64,000 bases of DNA. Origin: Paracidovorax wautersii. GTDB lineage: Bacteria > Pseudomonadota > Gammaproteobacteria > Burkholderiales > Burkholderiaceae_C. The notes beneath the pieces were generated by a model that searched no databases, was not told the DNA's origin, and worked only from the letters and a program-made list of their open reading frames with translations. The translations under genes were made by a program, and so were the position numbers. The DNA is taken from contig NZ_JAVIZX010000001.1 in the NCBI RefSeq assembly GCF_031453675.1, positions 2,626,001 through 2,690,000 of the forward strand. The letters run 5' to 3'. Position 1 is the stretch's first letter. Every line of letters starts with the position of its first letter. Below, one piece after another: positions 1-9,277 of the stretch.

Positions 1-1
1 C

Positions 2-193
2 GTGGTGGAGCGCGACGGCCACAAGGCCATGGTGATCGGCGAGAAGGGCGAGCGCCTGAAGCGCATCAGCACCGAGGCGCGGCAGGAGATGGAGCGGCTG
101 ATGGACGCCAAGGTGTTCCTCGAAGTGTGGGTCAAGGTCCGTTCGGGCTGGGCCGACGACGAGGCCCGGGTGCGCTCTTTCGGATATGAATGA
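2..193 (+). CDS. era: GTPase Era, C-terminal KH-domain fragment
   Basis: This is the last 63 codons of Era, the essential GTPase that binds the 3' end of 16S rRNA during 30S maturation. The gene begins before the window, so the G domain is not visible. The fragment holds the core of the KH RNA-binding domain, with the stretch [12 protein letters not shown] around residues 11-22 of the fragment and the family's usual ending. recO follows 240 bases downstream, which is the usual order in betaproteobacteria (rnc-era-recO-pdxJ-acpS). Identification is firm; only the 5' end is missing. Confidence 0.95.
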   Translation: MVERDGHKAMVIGEKGERLKRISTEARQEMERLMDAKVFLEVWVKVRSGWADDEARVRSFGYE

Positions 194-195
194 CT

Positions 196-283
196 TCCCC
201 CTGAGTCGCCTGCGGCGCCTTCCCCCCAGGGGGACGACGCCAGCGGCCGGGCAAAGCCCGTTCCGCGGCGTCTGCTGGCGTGG
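196..283 (+). repeat. Dispersed repeat R2, copy A
   Basis: This repeat follows the era stop codon. It begins CCCCTGAG, has a GC-rich inverted segment (CGCC..GGCG), then AGGGGGACGAC and GGGCAAAGCCCG. A clearly related copy lies on the minus strand at 20071-20182, upstream of accD. The order of blocks is the same: CCCCTGAG, CTTCCCCC, AGGGGGACGAC, CAG.GGCC.GGCAAAGCC, GTTCC.CGG.GTC. It has no coding potential that I trust. Confidence 0.6.
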
Positions 284-373
284 CCTGCTCCGCGGCCTTC
301 TGACGGGTGACCGCGGCGTGGGGCTTGTGCACTGCTCGCTGCCGGTGCAGGTTACCTTGAACTGATATTGAAG

Positions 374-412
374 AAATCGGCCTCCAGCGCTTATCCATCA
401 AGCGCTTCTAGC
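374..412. repeat. Palindromic intergenic repeat R1 (copy 1)
   Basis: This is a degenerate copy of the window's commonest repeat, with core CAGCGCTT-N7-AAGCGCTT and flanking AAATCGG and TAGCT. It lies 21 bases before the recO start. Only the central arms are well kept. Confidence 0.55.
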
Positions 413-432
413 TCCTGAAAGCATAGCAAACT

Positions 433-1206
433 ATGGCCGCCCGCCGCGTTGCCGACGAACCCGCCTATGTGCTGCACCGCTACGACTGGAGCGAGTCCAG
501 CCTGATCCTGGAGACCTTCACGCGCCACTATGGCCGCGTGGCGCTGGTGGCCAAGGGGGCGAAGAAACCCACGTCCAACTTCCGCCCGGTGCTGCTGCCG
601 CTGCAGCCGCTGCGCGTGACCTATACGCTGGGCGCCGAGGGACATGGGGAGATCCATGCGCTCAAGGGCGCGGAGTGGGTGGGCGGGCACGTGATGCCGA
701 CTGGCGACGCGCTGCTGTCCGGCCTGTACCTGAACGAACTGCTGCTGCGGCTGCTGGCGCGCGAGGACACGCATGCCCCGCTGTTCGACGCCTATGCCGG
801 CGTGGTGCGCGTGCTGGGCAGCGAGCACGGCGACGCCCTGGAGCCCGTGCTGCGCAGCTTCGAGCTGCTGCTGCTGCGAGAGATCGGTCTGCTGCCGGCG
901 CTCGATGCCGAGACCTCCACGCTGGCCGCCCTGGAGCCCGGCGCACGCTATGCCCTGGTGCCCGAGGCCGGGCTGCGCCCGGTGTTGCCGGCCGACCGTG
1001 CCACGCTGGCCGGCAGCCAGTGGCAGGCGCTGCAGCGGGCGCTGGACGCGCCGGCGCACTACACGGCCACGCTGCGCGCCATCGCGACGGCGGAGGGCGC
1101 CGTGGCAGCCGACCTCAAGAGCCAGCTCCGCGCCGTGCTGCAGTACCACTGCGGCAGCCCGGTGCTGCGCACGCGCCAGCTGATGATGGATCTGCAGAAA
1201 CTCTGA
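433..1206 (+). CDS. recO: DNA repair protein RecO
   Basis: RecO is a 257-residue recombination mediator that works with RecR to load RecA on single-stranded DNA in the RecF pathway. The N-terminal OB-fold is seen in the run of residues around [20 protein letters not shown], then [11 protein letters not shown] and a conserved LLPLQPLRV segment. The helical C-terminal domain follows and lacks the four-cysteine zinc motif found in some RecO proteins. Length is normal for proteobacterial RecO. ATG at 433 is chosen because the family's N-terminal strand starts just after it; the Shine-Dalgarno signal is weak. It sits between era and pdxJ as in related genomes. Confidence 0.93.
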   Translation: MAARRVADEPAYVLHRYDWSESSLILETFTRHYGRVALVAKGAKKPTSNFRPVLLPLQPLRVTYTLGAEGHGEIHALKGAEWVGGHVMPTGDALLSGLYLNELLLRLLAREDTHAPLFDAYAGVVRVLGSEHGDALEPVLRSFELLLLREIGLLPALDAETSTLAALEPGARYALVPEAGLRPVLPADRATLAGSQWQALQRALDAPAHYTATLRAIATAEGAVAADLKSQLRAVLQYHCGSPVLRTRQLMMDLQKL

Positions 1207-1235
1207 AATACAGCCGACCGGGGAGGGGACAGGAC

Positions 1236-2960
1236 ATGGATCACGGCCAAGCGAGACCTTGGATGCTGGCCTGGGCGCTCGCGCAGGGCGCTGCCCTGTG
1301 GGCATTGCACGGCGCGGTGGCGAAGGACCGGTGGGCGCTGCTCTGGCCGGTGTACGCCGTCGTGCTGGCGGTTCCGCTGACCTTGCAGTTGCTGGCCGCG
1401 CACCGTTCGCGCCACGGGTTGTGGCTGCAGGCGGCTGCTCTGGGCATGGTGTTCGCGGCGGCTGCGGGCTATGGGGGGCATGTCTCCGGGGCAGAGAACC
1501 GCGGGCAGATGGGGGCAGCCCTGGTGCTGCTGCTGTCCGGCAGCTGGTTCGTGCTGCTGCCCTTTGCCGAGCAGCGGCTGGCCTGCGGCACCTGGGCGCG
1601 CGACTACCCGCGGCTGTTCACCACGGCGTGGCGCCACGCCTTCCAGCTGCTGCTGGCCGGGCTGTTCACCGGCCTGTTCTGGGCGCTGCTGTTTCTGCTG
1701 GCGGGGCTGTTCCAGGTGCTGGGCGTCTCGCTCTTCATGCAGACCTTCACCAGTCTCCCCTTCGTGTACATGGCCACGCCGGTCGCGTTCGCCCTGGGCC
1801 TGTCGCTCTATGCCGCGCGGGAGGAGGCGCTGGCGGGCTTCTGGCGGTCCATGCTCCAGGTGCTGGGCTGGCTGCTGCCGCTGGCCTGCCTGATCGCGCT
1901 GCTCTTCCTGGCAGCGCTGCCGGTGCGTGGCCTCGCGCCGCTGTGGAAGACGGGGCACGCCACCGCGCTCATGCTCGGCCTGATCGGGTGGATGGTGTTT
2001 CTCTTCAACGTGGCCTGGAGCGACGGCCGGGAGGAAAGCCAGCGCTTCGGCCCTGCGCTGCAGCGCTTTGTCGCCATGGGCCTGCTGACGCTGCCGGTCT
2101 ACGCCGCGCTGTGCGCCTATGCCCTCGGCCTGCGGGTGGCGCAGTACGGCTGGACGGCCGATCGCGTCTGGGCCGCGCTGGCCGTGGTGCTGATGGCGGT
2201 GTACGCCGTCGGCTACGCGCTGGCCGCGTTGCAGCGCAGCGTGCCCTGGATGTCGATGGCGCGGCGCGTGAATGTGGCCGTTGCCTGGCTGGCCGTCGCG
2301 CTGGCCTTGCTGACCTGCACGCCGGTGCTGGACCCCGCGCGCATCGCCGTTGCCAGCCAGCTGGCCCGGCTGCAGGCGCAGCGGGTGGACGTGCCGGCCT
2401 TCGACTTCGGCTACCTGCGCTGGGATGCCGGCCGTGCCGGGCAGGCGGCGCTGGAGCAACTGACGCAGGAACAGAGCCATCCGCAGGCTGCGCAGATCCG
2501 TGAGCGGGCGCAGGCCGCCCAGCAGGACAAGAGCCGCTACGCGCGGCGCTCCGGGGCGCAGGCGCAGGTCTGGACGGCCGACACGCTGCGCGCCCGGCTG
2601 CGGCCCTTCCCGGCGGACGCGGCGCCGGACGCCGCATGGCTCGACTACCTGCTCGCACAACTGCGTGAGCACAAACTGTCGGTCACCTGCACCGACGCCG
2701 CGCCGTGCCCGGTGCTGCGCATCGACCTGGACGGCGACGGCCAGCCCGAGCAGGTGCTGCTAAGCGACTATCTCAGCCAGGTCTTCGTGCGCGAGAACGG
2801 GCAGTGGCGCGCGGCGGGGCGTCTGCAGGGCGGCAACCTGGGCAAGCTGAACGGCAAGCAGGCCCAGCAGTGGACAGAGCAGGGCGTTGCCACCCAGCCG
2901 CCCCGCTGGCATGACTTGGTGATCGGCGGCGAGCGCTATTCGGTGCGCCCGGCGGATTGA
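1236..2960 (+). CDS. DUF4153-type multi-pass membrane protein
   Basis: A 574-residue protein whose first 360 residues or so form about ten hydrophobic segments. A soluble C-terminal part of about 210 residues follows, rich in A, Q and R. The layout and the aromatic motif FRVGDY-free, YAAREEALAGFW-type helices resemble DUF4153 proteins of unknown function. Near the C-terminus is an acidic loop, DLDGDGQPEQVLL, like a calcium-binding or FG-GAP loop. ATG at 1236 is chosen because the purine-rich stretch GGGGAGGGGACAGG lies just upstream and the hydrophobic region starts after it; the open frame runs further upstream only inside recO. It begins 30 bases after recO and is probably co-transcribed. 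The family assignment is from memory and moderate in certainty. Confidence 0.7.
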   Translation: MDHGQARPWMLAWALAQGAALWALHGAVAKDRWALLWPVYAVVLAVPLTLQLLAAHRSRHGLWLQAAALGMVFAAAAGYGGHVSGAENRGQMGAALVLLLSGSWFVLLPFAEQRLACGTWARDYPRLFTTAWRHAFQLLLAGLFTGLFWALLFLLAGLFQVLGVSLFMQTFTSLPFVYMATPVAFALGLSLYAAREEALAGFWRSMLQVLGWLLPLACLIALLFLAALPVRGLAPLWKTGHATALMLGLIGWMVFLFNVAWSDGREESQRFGPALQRFVAMGLLTLPVYAALCAYALGLRVAQYGWTADRVWAALAVVLMAVYAVGYALAALQRSVPWMSMARRVNVAVAWLAVALALLTCTPVLDPARIAVASQLARLQAQRVDVPAFDFGYLRWDAGRAGQAALEQLTQEQSHPQAAQIRERAQAAQQDKSRYARRSGAQAQVWTADTLRARLRPFPADAAPDAAWLDYLLAQLREHKLSVTCTDAAPCPVLRIDLDGDGQPEQVLLSDYLSQVFVRENGQWRAAGRLQGGNLGKLNGKQAQQWTEQGVATQPPRWHDLVIGGERYSVRPAD

Positions 2961-3076
2961 CGCGCCCGGTGGCGGCGGTGGCGCCGCTACCGACCTTCTC
3001 GCGCCCCACCACCGCAGCGCCCTGCCGCAGATTGCTATATTGCCGAGCTTCACGCATCCGCCCCGCATCGCATCGC

Positions 3077-3847
3077 ATGACCACCTCCCATCCGCGCACC
3101 GCCCTGTCCGTCAACGTCAACAAGGTGGCGCTGGTGCGCAATACGCGCCACCTGGGCATTCCCAGCGTGACCCGTGCCGCCACGCTGTGCCTGGAAGCCG
3201 GCGCGCAGGGCATCACCATCCACCCGCGCCCGGACGAGCGCCACATCCGCGCGCAGGACGTGCACGAGCTGGCCGCGCTGATGCAGCAATGGCCCGGCCG
3301 CGAGTTCAACATCGAAGGCAACCCCACGCAGAACCTGATGGACTTCATCCGCCAGGTGCGGCCGGCGCAGGCCACCTTCGTGCCCGACAGCGAGGCGCAG
3401 TTCACCAGCGACCACGGCTGGAGCTTTCCGCAGGACGCAGAGCGCCTGCAGCCGCTGATCGCCGAATGCCGGGCCCTGGGCGTGCGCGTCAGCCTGTTCA
3501 TGGACCCGCTGCCCGAGCAGATGGCCGCGGCCCGCGCTGTCGGCGCCGACCGGGTCGAGCTGTACACCGAGCCGTATGCCGCCGCCTGGGGCACGCCCGA
3601 CCAGGCCACGCAGCTGGCGCGCTATGCCGCCGCCGCGCAGGCTGCGCTGGATGCCGGCCTGGGCGTGAACGCCGGGCACGACCTGAACCGTGACAACCTG
3701 GCGGCCTTTGTGCGCGACGTGCCTGGCCTGCTGGAGGTCTCCATCGGCCATGCGCTCATCGCCGACGCGCTGGAGCTGGGCTATGCCGCCACCGTGCGCG
3801 CCTACCAGCAGTGCATCGACGACGGCGTGGCGGCACGGCGCTCCTGA
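3077..3847 (+). CDS. pdxJ: Pyridoxine 5'-phosphate synthase
   Basis: PdxJ (256 residues) condenses 1-deoxyxylulose 5-phosphate with 3-amino-2-oxopropyl phosphate to make pyridoxine 5'-phosphate, the last ring-forming step of vitamin B6 synthesis. Family motifs are intact: LSVNVNKVALVRNTR near the start, GITIHPRPDERHI with the catalytic histidine and arginines, FNIEGNPT with the catalytic glutamate, and GVNAGHDLN with the second catalytic histidine. ATG at 3077 is chosen because LSVNVNKVA must lie close to the N-terminus; no strong ribosome-binding site is seen. acpS follows, the pairing found in many proteobacteria. Confidence 0.96.
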   Translation: MTTSHPRTALSVNVNKVALVRNTRHLGIPSVTRAATLCLEAGAQGITIHPRPDERHIRAQDVHELAALMQQWPGREFNIEGNPTQNLMDFIRQVRPAQATFVPDSEAQFTSDHGWSFPQDAERLQPLIAECRALGVRVSLFMDPLPEQMAAARAVGADRVELYTEPYAAAWGTPDQATQLARYAAAAQAALDAGLGVNAGHDLNRDNLAAFVRDVPGLLEVSIGHALIADALELGYAATVRAYQQCIDDGVAARRS

Positions 3848-3852
3848 AACCA

Positions 3853-3893
3853 TAGCTGCTTGCGCTTGATCATCAAGCGCTGAGGGCTGATTT
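3853..3893. repeat. Palindromic intergenic repeat R1 (copy 2)
   Basis: A well-kept copy with TAGCTGCTTGCGCTTGATCA followed by TCAAGCGCTGAGGGCT. It fills most of the 58-base pdxJ-acpS spacer. It could form a GC-rich hairpin in the mRNA, but no U tract follows, so it is probably not a terminator. Confidence 0.75.
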
Positions 3894-3905
3894 GACCTAA
3901 ACCCC

Positions 3906-4298
3906 ATGATCTACGGCATTGGAACCGACATCTGCGACGTGCGCCGCGTCCGGGCCAGCCTGGAGCGCCACGGCGACCGCTTCGCCGAGAAGGTGCTGGC
4001 CGAAGGCGAACTGGCCACCTGGCGGGCCCGCAGCGCCCGCTGGCCCGAACGCGGCGTGCGCTACCTCGCCACCCGCTTTTCGGCCAAGGAGGCATTCAGC
4101 AAGGCCGTCGGCATGGGCATGCGCATGCCCATGACCTGGCGCCACTGCGAGGTGGCCAACCTGCGTACCGGCCAGCCCGTGATCGTGCTGCACGGTGCGC
4201 TCAAGGAGTGGTTCGAGGCGCAGGGCCTGCGCTGCCACATCACCGTGACCGACGAGAGCGACTACGCGGCCAGCTTCTGCGTGGTCGAGAAGATTTAA
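3906..4298 (+). CDS. acpS: Holo-[acyl-carrier-protein] synthase
   Basis: AcpS moves the 4'-phosphopantetheine arm of coenzyme A onto the serine of acyl carrier protein, which activates fatty-acid synthesis. It has 130 residues, normal for the family. Magnesium-binding residues are visible as Asp8 in GIGTDI and Glu62 in [11 protein letters not shown]. The start is fixed by the family's MIYGIGTDI opening. It is separated from pdxJ and nagZ only by R1 repeats, so transcription is probably continuous from pdxJ. Confidence 0.95.
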   Translation: MIYGIGTDICDVRRVRASLERHGDRFAEKVLAEGELATWRARSARWPERGVRYLATRFSAKEAFSKAVGMGMRMPMTWRHCEVANLRTGQPVIVLHGALKEWFEAQGLRCHITVTDESDYAASFCVVEKI

Positions 4299-4301
4299 GC
4301 C

Positions 4302-4346
4302 CAATCGCCCGCTGACGCTTGTGCAGCAAGCGCAGGCTGCTATCAA
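4302..4346. repeat. Palindromic intergenic repeat R1 (copy 3)
   Basis: The sequence CAATCGCCCGCTGACGCTT, then a short loop, then AAGCGCAGGCTGCTAT. It occupies the spacer between acpS and nagZ. Its flank order, AATCG on one side and GCTAT on the other, matches copies 1 and 11. Confidence 0.7.
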
Positions 4347-4368
4347 AACCACCATCTAACCCTTGCCC

Positions 4369-5460
4369 ATGATCGAACACGCTCCCCTGATCCTCGACGT
4401 GGCCGGCACCGCGCTCACCGCGGCCGACCGCCGCCGTCTGGCCCACCCGCTCACCGGCGGCGTCATCCTGTTCGCCCGCAACTGGGAAAGCCGCGCGCAG
4501 CTGCTGGAGCTCACCGCCACCATCAAGGCCGTGCGGGACGACCTGCTCATCTGCGTGGACCACGAAGGCGGCCGCGTGCAGCGCTTTCGCACCGACGGCT
4601 TCACGCACATCCCGCCGATGCGCGCCTTCGGCGAGCTGTGGATGAACGACGGGCAGGGCGCGAAGGCGCTGCCCGGCAGCGGCGCCCTGCGCGCCACCAA
4701 TGCGGCCACCGCAGCGGGCTACGTGCTGGGCAGCGAGCTGCGCTCCTGCGGCGTCGATTTCAGCTTCACGCCGGTGCTGGACCTGGACTACGGCGAGAGC
4801 GGCGTGATCGGTGACCGCTCCTTCCACCGCGACTCGCGCGTGGTGGCGCTGCTGGCCAAGAGCCTCATGCACGGCCTGCTGCAGGCCGGCATGGCCAACT
4901 GCGGCAAGCACTTCCCCGGCCACGGCGCCGTGCGGGCCGATTCCCATACCGAGATCCCGGTGGACAAGCGCAGTCTCAAGGCCATCCTGGCCGACGACGC
5001 CGCGCCCTACCCGTGGCTGTCGAGCACGCTCACCAGCGTCATGCCCGCGCACGTGATCTACCCCAAGGTGGATGCGCGCCCCGCCGGCTTCTCGCGCCGC
5101 TGGCTGCAGGACATCCTGCGCCAGCAATTGCGCTTCGACGGCGCGGTCTTCAGCGACGACCTCAGCATGGAGGGCGCGCGCCGCATCGAAGGCCAGGCCG
5201 TCAGCTACACCGACGCCGCCCTGGCTGCGCTCGACGCCGGCTGCGACCTGGTGCTGCTGTGCAACCAGAGCCTGGGCGACGGCGAGCCGGTGGACGAACT
5301 GCTGGACGGCCTGGAGGCCGCACAGCGCGCCGGCCGCTGGCAGCCAAGCCCGGACAGCGAATCGCGCCGCATCGCCCTGCTGCCCGAGACGCTGCCCCAG
5401 CCGTGGGACGAGCTGATGCTGCAGCCGGCCTACATGCAGGCGCTGGACCTGTTGCCCTGA
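4369..5460 (+). CDS. nagZ: Beta-N-acetylhexosaminidase NagZ
   Basis: NagZ is a cytosolic GH3 glycosidase that removes N-acetylglucosamine from anhydro-muropeptides in peptidoglycan recycling; its products feed the AmpR/AmpC signal in some bacteria. The protein has 363 residues. The GH3 signature GKHFPGHG lies at residues 179-186, the catalytic-loop histidine is in DSHTE at 191-195, and the nucleophile aspartate is in [10 protein letters not shown] (Asp263/264). ATG at 4369 is preferred to an in-frame TTG at 4363. It ends the era-to-nagZ gene run. Confidence 0.95.
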   Translation: MIEHAPLILDVAGTALTAADRRRLAHPLTGGVILFARNWESRAQLLELTATIKAVRDDLLICVDHEGGRVQRFRTDGFTHIPPMRAFGELWMNDGQGAKALPGSGALRATNAATAAGYVLGSELRSCGVDFSFTPVLDLDYGESGVIGDRSFHRDSRVVALLAKSLMHGLLQAGMANCGKHFPGHGAVRADSHTEIPVDKRSLKAILADDAAPYPWLSSTLTSVMPAHVIYPKVDARPAGFSRRWLQDILRQQLRFDGAVFSDDLSMEGARRIEGQAVSYTDAALAALDAGCDLVLLCNQSLGDGEPVDELLDGLEAAQRAGRWQPSPDSESRRIALLPETLPQPWDELMLQPAYMQALDLLP

Positions 5461-5482
5461 GTCCACCCCCGTTCTGAGCGCC

Positions 5483-5794
5483 ATGGCCTCTCCCAACTGC
5501 CGCTCCGTGGTGATGGCGTCGGCCTATGCCATCGGCCTGGTGCTGCTGGCCGCTGGGGTGGTGGTCATCCTGCGCATGCGCTGCGAGAACTTCGGCTGCA
5601 TGGGCATCGGCGTGGCGTGGTTCGCCTGGGCGGTCGCCGGGTTTCTGCCGGTGCTTGTGCTCGGGCTCTGGGCCCGCTGGCGGGCCGCTGCCGCCAGCCC
5701 GGTGCGGCGTTGGGTGGGCTGGGGCCTGTCCGCCCAACTCGCCGGCGGGCTGGCGCTGGCCGCCCTGTGGGGCTGGCGGACGCTGCGCTTCTAG
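5483..5794 (+). CDS. Small membrane protein of unknown function
   Basis: A 103-residue protein with three predicted membrane segments, at about residues 11-29, 41-62 and 78-96. Short positive loops (RMRCE, WARWRAA) lie between them. Cysteines occur at positions 6, 34 and 39. It starts 22 bases after nagZ in the same direction. I recognise no family. Start choice is tentative because no clear Shine-Dalgarno sequence is visible. Confidence 0.5.
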   Translation: MASPNCRSVVMASAYAIGLVLLAAGVVVILRMRCENFGCMGIGVAWFAWAVAGFLPVLVLGLWARWRAAAASPVRRWVGWGLSAQLAGGLALAALWGWRTLRF

Positions 5795-6106
5795 CGTTGC
5801 TGACCGGGGGGGCCTTGCCGAGGCGCTCCATCCAGGCGGTGTCAGTGGCCTTCTTTGCAAAGTTAAGCCCACGGGATGTATCTCCTGGTGTCCCTCTGGT
5901 TTCCCAAGGAGGGCGCCGCATGCGCAACAGGTTCACCAGGGGCTTGATAGCCATGGTGAAAAGAGGCGCAAGGGCTGCGTGTACCCGTTCTGGGGCTGAC
6001 ACATCGCGCTACAAGCCGGGTCAACGGGTGCGCGCATGCTTCGTTGGAACGGCAATAGTGCTTGGCAGTTGTCACCGCACCGCACCGCACCTGCAGGAGG
6101 TTTCCC
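5795..6106. other. Intergenic region before the DUF3300 lipoprotein gene
   Basis: About 310 bases without a convincing gene. A minus-strand frame across 5565-6002 has some ordinary-looking residues (LNFAKKATDTAWMERLGKA) but overlaps the previous gene and matches nothing I know. No terminator with a U tract, R1 repeat or clear promoter is visible. A perfect AGGAGG ribosome-binding site at 6095-6100 marks the next gene. Confidence 0.5.
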
Positions 6107-8104
6107 ATGCTGCGAGTTCCCGCCTCATCCAACGGTATTTCAGGCCTCTCTGCGCATCGCCATGGGTGGCGTGCGGCGATGGGCTGTGTGGCGGCCGCTT
6201 GCCTGATGGTGGCCGGCTGCGAACGCGTGACGCCATCCTCGCCACCTGCTCCGCAGGCCGCAGCGGCATCGGCCCCGGACGCGCCGGCCGCCGTACCCGT
6301 GGCCTATACGGCGCCCTCTGCCGATGCGCTCTACCAGATGGTCGCTCCCATCGCCCTCTATCCCGACAAGCTGGTGGCGCAGGTGCTGGCGGGTGCAACC
6401 TACCCCGACCAGATCACCGCGGCCGAAAGCTGGCTGGGCCAGAACCCTGGGCTGAAAGGCGCCGCTCTGGCAGGCGCGGCCGATGCGCAGCCCTGGGACC
6501 CCAGCGTGAAGTCGCTCACGGCCTTTCCGAACGTGCTGGAGCAGATGGCCTCCAACCTGCCGTGGACGACGGCGCTGGGCAAGGCCTACTACCGCGACCC
6601 CTCGGACGTCATGAACGCCATCCAGGCGATGCGCGCCCGCGCCGCCCGGCAGGGCACGCTCAAGAGCTCCGACCGCTTGCGCGTGGCCACCGTGCCGGCC
6701 GCCGCCCTGCCGCCGCTGTCACCACCCGCCCAGGCGCCCGTGTCGGTATATGCGGGCCCCGCCGTCGTGCCTGCGCCGGCAACCGTCATCACCATCGAGC
6801 CTGCGCAGGCGCAGACGGTCTATGTGCCGCGCTATGACCCGGCCGTCGTCTACGGAACGCCGGTGCCGGTGTACCCGAGCTACCGCTGGGCAGCTCCCGC
6901 GCCGGTCGCCGTGGCTGCCGGACCCGATCCGGTGGCCGTCGGGGCGCTGGCCTTCGGGGCGGGCGTGCTGGTCGCCGCCGTGGCCAGCCACCACCATGCG
7001 TGGGGCTGGGACGCATGGGACGTGCATTGGGGGGCTCCACCTCCGCCGCCGGCTGCGGTGGCCTGGGGGCCGGCGCCTCCGCCACCCCCCGCCTGGCGGC
7101 CGGCGGTGGTCTATCGCGGCAATACCTACGTGTCGAACTCGACGACGGTGATCGAGAACGTCCACCGGACCACGGTGAACAACCGCAATGTCTACGTGAA
7201 CGCTGCGGCGCAGCCGCCCGGACTGCCTGCGCCCGCCGCCGCTGCTGCAGCTGTTCTGCCGGCCCGTGGGCCGGGGGGTGGACCGGTAGCGCCTTCTCCG
7301 GCCGCCATTGCGACGCCTTCGCCGGATACCGCCCGGCAGGCGCTGCACCCGCAGCCCATGGCGACGGCGCTCCGGGCGGGTTCCGGCGAAGCGGTGCGGC
7401 CTGCACCGGGCGTGCACGGGTCCGGCAGGCCCGGCCCTGTGCTTGCCTCTGTGCCTGCGGGCGATCCCGTCGCCGTGCAGCATGCGCATGCGGGTCCCGG
7501 ACAGGGAATGCTCAGGGCAGGGATGCCGGGCGTTACCACCACCGCACCCGGAATGCCCGGCGCGCGGCCCGCACCCGCCACGGCGGTACTGCAGGAAGGT
7601 CCCGCCGGTCGCCATGACGGCGGCGGGGTAGACGCTCATGTGGCGGCCGCGCAGGAGCGTCACGCTGCGGTACCTTCCTCAGCCACTGCGGCGCGTGCAG
7701 AGCCGCCCATTGCGTTGATGGGGCAGCGGCCTGCCGCTGCTGCGCCTGCGCATCAGGACCGGTTGAATGTCCAGGCCCCCCGGGGCGCGGCGCTGGAGCT
7801 GCCAACGGCGCATACATCACAACCGCCGCAGCCGCCGGCCGCCCTCCGCGTCGCTACGCAGCCCCAGCGGCCCACATCGCAGCTTGCTGCAATGCAGCCG
7901 CCCGTCCACGCAGAGCCGCGTCACCTGCCGGTGGCGGCGATGCATGCACCGCAGCAGGCCGCGCCCCATGTGCCGTCCCACCCCGCTGCGATGCAGCCGC
8001 GGCCTGCGGCACCACCGCAGCAGGCGCAAGCGCCGCACGCACACGGGCCGCAGCAGCACGGCCCGGAGCGGGAGCACAGGCCGCACGGCGAGCATGGGGG
8101 CTGA
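6107..8104 (+). CDS. DUF3300-type lipoprotein with a long low-complexity tail
   Basis: A 665-residue lipoprotein. The signal peptide ends at a lipobox MVAGC with the lipid-bearing cysteine at residue 38. A DUF3300-like domain follows (ALYQMVAPIALYPDKLVAQ, then NPGLKGAAL, AQPWDPSVKSLTAFP and a conserved MNAIQAMRARA). A middle part is rich in Pro, Ala, Tyr and Trp, with the N/T-rich stretch GNTYVSNSTTVIENVHR. The last 270 residues or so are almost wholly Ala, Pro, His, Gln and Gly. Function is unknown; an outer-membrane or periplasmic location is inferred. The start at 6107 is set by AGGAGG seven bases upstream. The tail is longer than I expect for the family. Confidence 0.8.
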   Translation: MLRVPASSNGISGLSAHRHGWRAAMGCVAAACLMVAGCERVTPSSPPAPQAAAASAPDAPAAVPVAYTAPSADALYQMVAPIALYPDKLVAQVLAGATYPDQITAAESWLGQNPGLKGAALAGAADAQPWDPSVKSLTAFPNVLEQMASNLPWTTALGKAYYRDPSDVMNAIQAMRARAARQGTLKSSDRLRVATVPAAALPPLSPPAQAPVSVYAGPAVVPAPATVITIEPAQAQTVYVPRYDPAVVYGTPVPVYPSYRWAAPAPVAVAAGPDPVAVGALAFGAGVLVAAVASHHHAWGWDAWDVHWGAPPPPPAAVAWGPAPPPPPAWRPAVVYRGNTYVSNSTTVIENVHRTTVNNRNVYVNAAAQPPGLPAPAAAAAAVLPARGPGGGPVAPSPAAIATPSPDTARQALHPQPMATALRAGSGEAVRPAPGVHGSGRPGPVLASVPAGDPVAVQHAHAGPGQGMLRAGMPGVTTTAPGMPGARPAPATAVLQEGPAGRHDGGGVDAHVAAAQERHAAVPSSATAARAEPPIALMGQRPAAAAPAHQDRLNVQAPRGAALELPTAHTSQPPQPPAALRVATQPQRPTSQLAAMQPPVHAEPRHLPVAAMHAPQQAAPHVPSHPAAMQPRPAAPPQQAQAPHAHGPQQHGPEREHRPHGEHGG

Positions 8105-8450
8105 GGTGGCGGTGCACCGTGTAGAGACGCGGTACGGAGCTGACACGGCGCCGTCCTGTCGGACTTCAAGCCTCGGCCGGATCCAGGACCGCGTCTCCGC
8201 CAGGGGCCCGCTAGGGCGGGCCCCGCAGCAGCATCGCCGCCGCCCTGTGTGGGCTGTGCCCACTTCTCGCCACAGCATTGTCGGCGGGGTGAAGGAGATT
8301 ATTGGTTAAATTGGGCTGCAGGCCAATGAATGAAAGCGGATGTAGCTATAAATAATATAGCAATACCGCGCGGTCCTGCGCATTTGCCGCTTTGCTTCGC
8401 CGGCATGCCAGCCGTCCCGCAACCGCCCCCTCGCGGCTATGGATGCCGGT
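8105..8450. other. Intergenic region with a GC hairpin and an R1 remnant
   Basis: About 345 bases between convergent genes. At 8203-8224 is a perfect 9-bp inverted repeat (GGGGCCCGC/GCGGGCCCC, loop TAGG) without a U tract. At 8308-8358 is a degraded R1 copy: AAATTGGGCTGCAG, then AGCG and TAGCTATAAATAATA. This aligns with the better copy at 48277-48320. No gene is seen. Confidence 0.55.
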
Positions 8451-9116
8451 TCAGAGCGCGGGCGGCAAGCCTGCTGGCGGTGTGGGCGCAGCCGCGGGTG
8501 CGGTGGCCGCCGGGGTGGCGGGCTCGGCCGGCACGGTGGCCGCAGCCGGGGGCGGCGTGCCTTTCCAGCGCCGCACGACGCGCTGGAACATCAAGGCGTT
8601 GGGCACCTGGATGAAGGCCGGGTGCTCGTCATCGGCCCCGAAGTCTTCCAGCGTGGTGTAGAGCAGGTTGATGTCCACCACCCGGCCCTTGGCGCCGGGC
8701 TTTTCGGCCGTGTCGAGCACCTCGATGTAGTCGCCCAGCCGGAAGGGCCCCACGGTGAAGATCAGCAGCGCGCAGAACAGGTTGGAGAGCACGCTCCAGG
8801 CCGCGAAGAAGGCCACCGCCCCCACCGTGGCGAAGCCGGTGAAGGCGGTCCACAGCACCGTGGCCGATACGCCCAGGCGCTCCAGCACCAGCAGGACGGT
8901 GCTGCCCAGGATGATCCAGCGCAGCAGGCCGTTGACGGTCACCACCAGTTCGATGGGCCAGTGGTAGTGCTCGCCGGCGCGCCGCAGCAGGCGCCGCAGC
9001 AGGCGCTGCAGCAGCAGGGCGGCGATGACGATGGCCAGGATCTGTATCCCGGGCACGATGATGTCCAGCCAGTCCTGGATCCAGGGGGGCAGATGGTTCT
9101 TGAAGCGAAGCAGCAT
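8451..9116 (-). CDS. Small MscS-family mechanosensitive channel
   Basis: A 221-residue membrane protein of the MscS family, the channels that open under membrane tension and release solutes on osmotic downshock. Two hydrophobic helices come first. The pore-lining helix and the start of the beta domain follow: GFATVGAVAFFAAWSVLSNL, then GPFRLGDYIEVLD, as in MscS. The beta domain is short and the C-terminus is an Ala/Pro tail in place of the alpha/beta cage domain, so it belongs to the compact type. ATG at 9116 is preferred; an in-frame GTG at 9134 is possible and neither has a good ribosome-binding site. Confidence 0.8.
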   Translation of the reverse strand: MLLRFKNHLPPWIQDWLDIIVPGIQILAIVIAALLLQRLLRRLLRRAGEHYHWPIELVVTVNGLLRWIILGSTVLLVLERLGVSATVLWTAFTGFATVGAVAFFAAWSVLSNLFCALLIFTVGPFRLGDYIEVLDTAEKPGAKGRVVDINLLYTTLEDFGADDEHPAFIQVPNALMFQRVVRRWKGTPPPAAATVPAEPATPAATAPAAAPTPPAGLPPAL

Positions 9117-9277
9117 GGCGGTGGAATCGGTCACGGGCAATAGGGGGGCCGGGCTCCGGGCGCGGCGGGGTGTCTGGATCGGCAAGGATGGCGCTGCCCG
9201 GTGCGTGGCACCCATGGCGGCCGCGCCAGGGAAGAACGGTGGATGCGCAGGGCCGGGCCAGCGTCGTCGCCGGCAGC

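Noticed and set aside
5565-6002. Minus-strand open frame of 145 codons
   Set aside because: It overlaps the small membrane-protein gene, has no ribosome-binding site and no recognised domain.
8203-8224. 9-bp GC inverted repeat as a terminator
   Set aside because: No T tract follows on either strand.
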